From Promethearchaeota archaeon (lineage in GTDB: Archaea; Asgardarchaeota; Lokiarchaeia; Sigynarchaeales; SOKP01), in the NCBI GenBank assembly GCA_019894655.1, contig JAGXNZ010000013.1:1-6946 (forward strand): a DNA stretch of 6,946 bases. The letters are read 5' to 3'. How positions within the stretch are numbered: position 1 is the first letter of the stretch; every line of letters begins with the position of its first letter. This document shows positions 4,615-6,946 of the stretch, one piece after another. The notes below the pieces were generated by a model. It saw only the letters and a list, made by a program, of their open reading frames with translations, had not been told where the DNA came from and made no database searches. The translations under genes were made by a program, and so were the position numbers.

Positions 4615-6435
4615 ATGACAGTGCAATTAATTAAGGTTCGACCTCTTTGGACTCGACAATTTAAAAGATCGGTATATGCATGTATAATTGCGAATTTAAT
4701 TGGTGATCCAGACCCTGAAGTAATCGGATGTTCATTTAATGCAGAGATGAAAGCATTTAACCTTAAAGGGGATGAAGTATTTCTTACTGAATTCGCTTCT
4801 AACATAACTTGTTTCAAAATTGCTTCCGTGAGTAATGAATTTGCTATTGAATTAATATCTGGAGCTTTAGATGGATATGTGTACGTTATGGACATAAAAG
4901 GAAATTCTATTTGGTCAAAAGAAGTAGGATCATCTGTTATTTGTATGGAATCAGGGGATATTATAAACGATCCAAAAGAAGAAATTATAGTGGGTTTAGA
5001 GAACCAACATCTAATTGGATTGGATAACGATGGAAAAGAATTCCTCAAGTACATAGCAAAAGAACCAATTCTGGATTGTACAATCGGTTACTTATCTGAT
5101 AATTTTTTAGGGAAAATTTTCGTGCTACTGAAATCGGGAAAGATAATTAATGTCGATAATAATGGTAATTCAGTATTTGTTTCACAACTCCAAAATGGCC
5201 CGACAAGCATCTCTTTTTGTGAATTTTACGGACAACCTACTTTGATCATAGGTAATAGGGCTGGATCAATAAAAATCATTAATTCTGACTTGGAGATCAT
5301 CGGTAAATACAGTTTAGAGGACAAAATTACAACTATGGACAACGCCATTATGCTTTCGAAATATAACGAAGACGTTTTCTTGGTTGTGGCATCAAAAAAC
5401 ACAATTACTCTTTTAAGTTTAAGGAAAGGAAAAGTATTAGAATCCAACAAGGAATTGGTTAAAATTGACGCTCAGTTACAACTACCTCCTGTCCTCGAAC
5501 CAGAACCTGTATCTGAACAACCAAAAGATATACAAGCTGAACCAGATAAACCCTCCAAAAGTGCCCCAACTACATCAGATGTTATACCCCAAACCGTCCA
5601 GGTGCTTCGAGGAGGTCAAATTGAAGGAGGAGATTACATTTTTAAAGTCAAGGTAATTAACAATAAAATCTATAACATCACTGATGTTGATATTCATATA
5701 CTTTCCTACCCTGAAGAGAGTTTGGTTTTATCGCGTGTCGATGGACACCAAAAAACTTCAACAGATCGAGCAAAATTTCATAAGATTTCTAAGGGGGGAG
5801 GTTTCGTTAGCCCCTCTTTTGTTTTTAAACCAAAAAAGGACTGTTTAAAAGGAAAAATTCACGCGGTCATAAATTTCATTGACGAAGAAGATCGAATCAA
5901 GACAATAAACGTAGAGCCTCACGACATCCGAATTATTTGTGGGTTATTGAGACCAAAAAAGGTGACCAATGAAGAGTTTGAACAGCTCACAAGCGATCTC
6001 CTTACTTTTAAAAAAGTTGGTGAAGACCTCACAATCTACTACAAACCCGAACAACTTTACCAGAAATTATTTGTTTTATTAAAAAATAAAAACTTTGCTA
6101 TTATTGATTCCGAACAACAAGATTCAAGTGGGAAATTCTTCGGAGTTATAAAAGGTTTTGCAGAAGGATCTTTTAAGAAAAACGCTGTTGGATTGAAATT
6201 ATCTATAACAGGCACCATCGGTGAACAGTTTTCTACATTAAAAGTAGAAGTTTTTGCAGAAGATAAAGATATGACCCCATCTATTATTTCTGAGTTTGAA
6301 AATGCCGTAAATCCTCAAAGTTGCCCAGAGTGTGAAGAAAATATACCAATTGATCTCGTTAAACAAATGATGACAGGTTCTATCGCATATTGTGAAGCTT
6401 GTGGCTCACAACTACACGAACTAAGTGAAGAATAG
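4615..6435 (+). CDS. Soluble beta-propeller / Ig-like / platform-like / zinc-ribbon protein
   Basis: The 606 residues have no signal peptide or TM, so the protein is cytosolic. Residues 1-280 hold six repeats with a near-constant 44-residue period, cores starting near 33, 77, 121, 165, 208 and 252. Each has a hydrophobic strand, a Gly turn, another strand, then D-x-x-G-x-x-x-(W/F), for example EEIIVGLENQHLIGLDNDGK. This is PQQ/WD/FG-GAP-like propeller style; an N-terminal strand (LWTRQF) may close a further blade. Residues 286-325 are a Pro/Glu-rich linker. Residues 326-442 look like an Ig-type beta-sandwich (YIFKVKVINN, ITDVDIHILSYP). Residues 443-566 are alpha/beta, with helices near 452-462 and 478-490 and strands near 494, 508 and 527-547. 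A zinc ribbon closes the chain (C570, C573, C593, C596). The order propeller, linker, Ig-like, platform-like recalls BBSome propeller subunits and adaptin appendages; that is inference. It has the same strand as the HAMP cluster but a 164-nt gap. An in-frame TAG touches ATG 4615, fixing the start; there is no SD. Confidence 0.85.
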   Translation: MTVQLIKVRPLWTRQFKRSVYACIIANLIGDPDPEVIGCSFNAEMKAFNLKGDEVFLTEFASNITCFKIASVSNEFAIELISGALDGYVYVMDIKGNSIWSKEVGSSVICMESGDIINDPKEEIIVGLENQHLIGLDNDGKEFLKYIAKEPILDCTIGYLSDNFLGKIFVLLKSGKIINVDNNGNSVFVSQLQNGPTSISFCEFYGQPTLIIGNRAGSIKIINSDLEIIGKYSLEDKITTMDNAIMLSKYNEDVFLVVASKNTITLLSLRKGKVLESNKELVKIDAQLQLPPVLEPEPVSEQPKDIQAEPDKPSKSAPTTSDVIPQTVQVLRGGQIEGGDYIFKVKVINNKIYNITDVDIHILSYPEESLVLSRVDGHQKTSTDRAKFHKISKGGGFVSPSFVFKPKKDCLKGKIHAVINFIDEEDRIKTINVEPHDIRIICGLLRPKKVTNEEFEQLTSDLLTFKKVGEDLTIYYKPEQLYQKLFVLLKNKNFAIIDSEQQDSSGKFFGVIKGFAEGSFKKNAVGLKLSITGTIGEQFSTLKVEVFAEDKDMTPSIISEFENAVNPQSCPECEENIPIDLVKQMMTGSIAYCEACGSQLHELSEE

Positions 6436-6480
6436 AAGTAAAATAATTTTAAATTATTGAAACCTTTGGTTTTTTCTTTT
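6436..6480 (+). terminator. Hairpin plus T-rich terminator after the propeller gene
   Basis: AAACC (6460-6464), loop TTT, GGTTT (6468-6472) forms a small stem that runs into a T-rich tract ending at 6480. A second, purely AT inverted repeat AATAATTT/AAATTATT sits at 6442-6458. The spacer lies between convergent genes and the T-tract reaches the SDR stop codon. Termination is the natural reading, but the stem is short. Confidence 0.45.
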
Positions 6481-6946
6481 AAAGTTTCGTCATCTCTAAG
6501 CTGATTTCCCACAATCGTTTAGCATACTCTTGGTTATAAGATTCTTTAGAAGAAGGTTTTTCCTTCTTTTTAGCGAAATATTTTCCCGTAATTCCCTCTA
6601 CTTCAGCTGAAGAAGCTAAGAATATTGAAGTTTCAGCACCAACTTCTGGGCTTTTAAGGAATTTATTTGCGAAACCGGTTCTGGTCGAAGATCTATCTCG
6701 ACCTAATTTAGTATTAATAAGCCCAGGGTGGATGACATTTACGGTAACATGAGAACCCTCCAATTTTCTGCTGAGCTCATAGGATACGAGAGTCAATGCT
6801 AATTTTGAAGATCCGTACAATCTGAAAAAACGTCCTTTCTTGTTTTTGTTTTGTAGATCCTCAAAATCTATCTTCCCCATTCTATGTGCTGCTGAACCTA
6901 CATTGATGATGCGACTTGGTGCTGATTTTTTCAAAATATCAAGTAA
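6479..6946 (-). CDS. Short-chain dehydrogenase/reductase, retinol-dehydrogenase-like, C-terminal part (partial)
   Basis: The frame is open to the right edge. The 155 visible residues begin LLDILKKSAPSRIINVGS, so the apparent TTG near 6934 is an internal Leu codon and not the start. The N-terminal Rossmann half with the TGxxxGIG nucleotide motif lies outside the window. The SDR catalytic residues are visible: Ser in NVGSAAH and the Y-x-x-x-K of LYGSSKLAL, followed by VTVNVIHPGLINTKLGRD, the typical turn after the active site. The segment GKIDFEDLQ and the RFFRLYGSSKLA context are most like the RDH11-14/WWOX-type group of SDRs, which reduce or oxidise lipid-like aldehydes and alcohols with NADP(H). 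Exact substrate is unknown. It is convergent with the propeller gene and has no evident link to it. Confidence 0.88.
   Translation of the reverse strand, partial: LLDILKKSAPSRIINVGSAAHRMGKIDFEDLQNKNKKGRFFRLYGSSKLALTLVSYELSRKLEGSHVTVNVIHPGLINTKLGRDRSSTRTGFANKFLKSPEVGAETSIFLASSAEVEGITGKYFAKKKEKPSSKESYNQEYAKRLWEISLEMTKL

Noticed and set aside
4611..5054. 147-residue open frame on the minus strand
   Set aside because: It lies antisense to the first propeller blades, whose 44-residue periodicity shows the + frame is the coding one.
5002..5180. EF-hand-like loops (DNDGKE, DNNGNS)
   Set aside because: They recur at the same place in each propeller blade, at the turn before the last strand, and lack the flanking helices of an EF-hand.
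5465..5656. 63-residue + frame overlapping the Pro/Glu linker
   Set aside because: It is an out-of-frame reading of the linker; low-complexity coding DNA opens alternative frames, and no start signal is seen.
6932..6934. TTG start codon for the SDR gene
   Set aside because: The frame continues upstream to the window edge, and the residues there (LLDIL) fit the SDR fold before the catalytic Ser strand, so the gene is simply cut off.
1..6946. CRISPR arrays, tRNA/rRNA genes, insertion sequences, attachment sites
   Set aside because: No regularly spaced repeats, tRNA-like cloverleaf, transposase frame or terminal inverted repeats were seen when reading the intergenic regions.

Overview
The window is AT-rich DNA and looks like a chromosomal segment of an archaeon. 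Three genes have Shine-Dalgarno tracts (AAGGAG, AAAAGGATG, GGAGGAGG), and a TTTAAATAA box sits at archaeal TATA distance before the first gene of the central cluster. The protein set (HAMP, TPR, VWA, a beta-propeller with an adaptin-like tail and zinc ribbon, a QueG-like Fe-S protein, a retinol-dehydrogenase-like SDR) would fit an Asgard-type archaeon. That assignment is an inference: no rRNA or marker gene is present.

Layout. At the left edge is the 3' end of a PaaI-type hotdog thioesterase (+). It converges on a complete QueG-like double-[4Fe-4S] protein (-). A 289-base divergent promoter region follows. Then comes a compact rightward cluster: a 7-TM protein (1463-2200), a 2-TM HAMP-TPR-VWA protein (2235-3995), and a 2-TM protein ending in HAMP (3998-4450), the last two separated by 2 nt. 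After a 164-nt gap, a same-strand gene (4615-6435) encodes a soluble protein: six-repeat beta-propeller, Pro/Glu linker, Ig-like domain, alpha/beta domain and C-terminal CxxC...CxxC zinc ribbon. It converges on the C-terminal part of an SDR oxidoreductase (-), cut by the right edge.

How the genes may work together. The central cluster reads as an uncharacterised membrane signalling module. The 7-TM protein has receptor-like N-out/C-in topology. The two HAMP proteins have almost no extracytoplasmic domain, so they probably receive signals laterally through the membrane. One of them carries a TPR scaffold and an intact metal-binding VWA domain as a non-catalytic output. The propeller protein is a plausible soluble partner, and its domain order recalls BBSome propeller subunits and adaptin appendages. 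No kinase, cyclase, methyl-accepting or AAA+ domain is encoded in the cluster, so the output would be protein-protein interaction. The flanking genes look like ordinary metabolic genes unrelated to the cluster.
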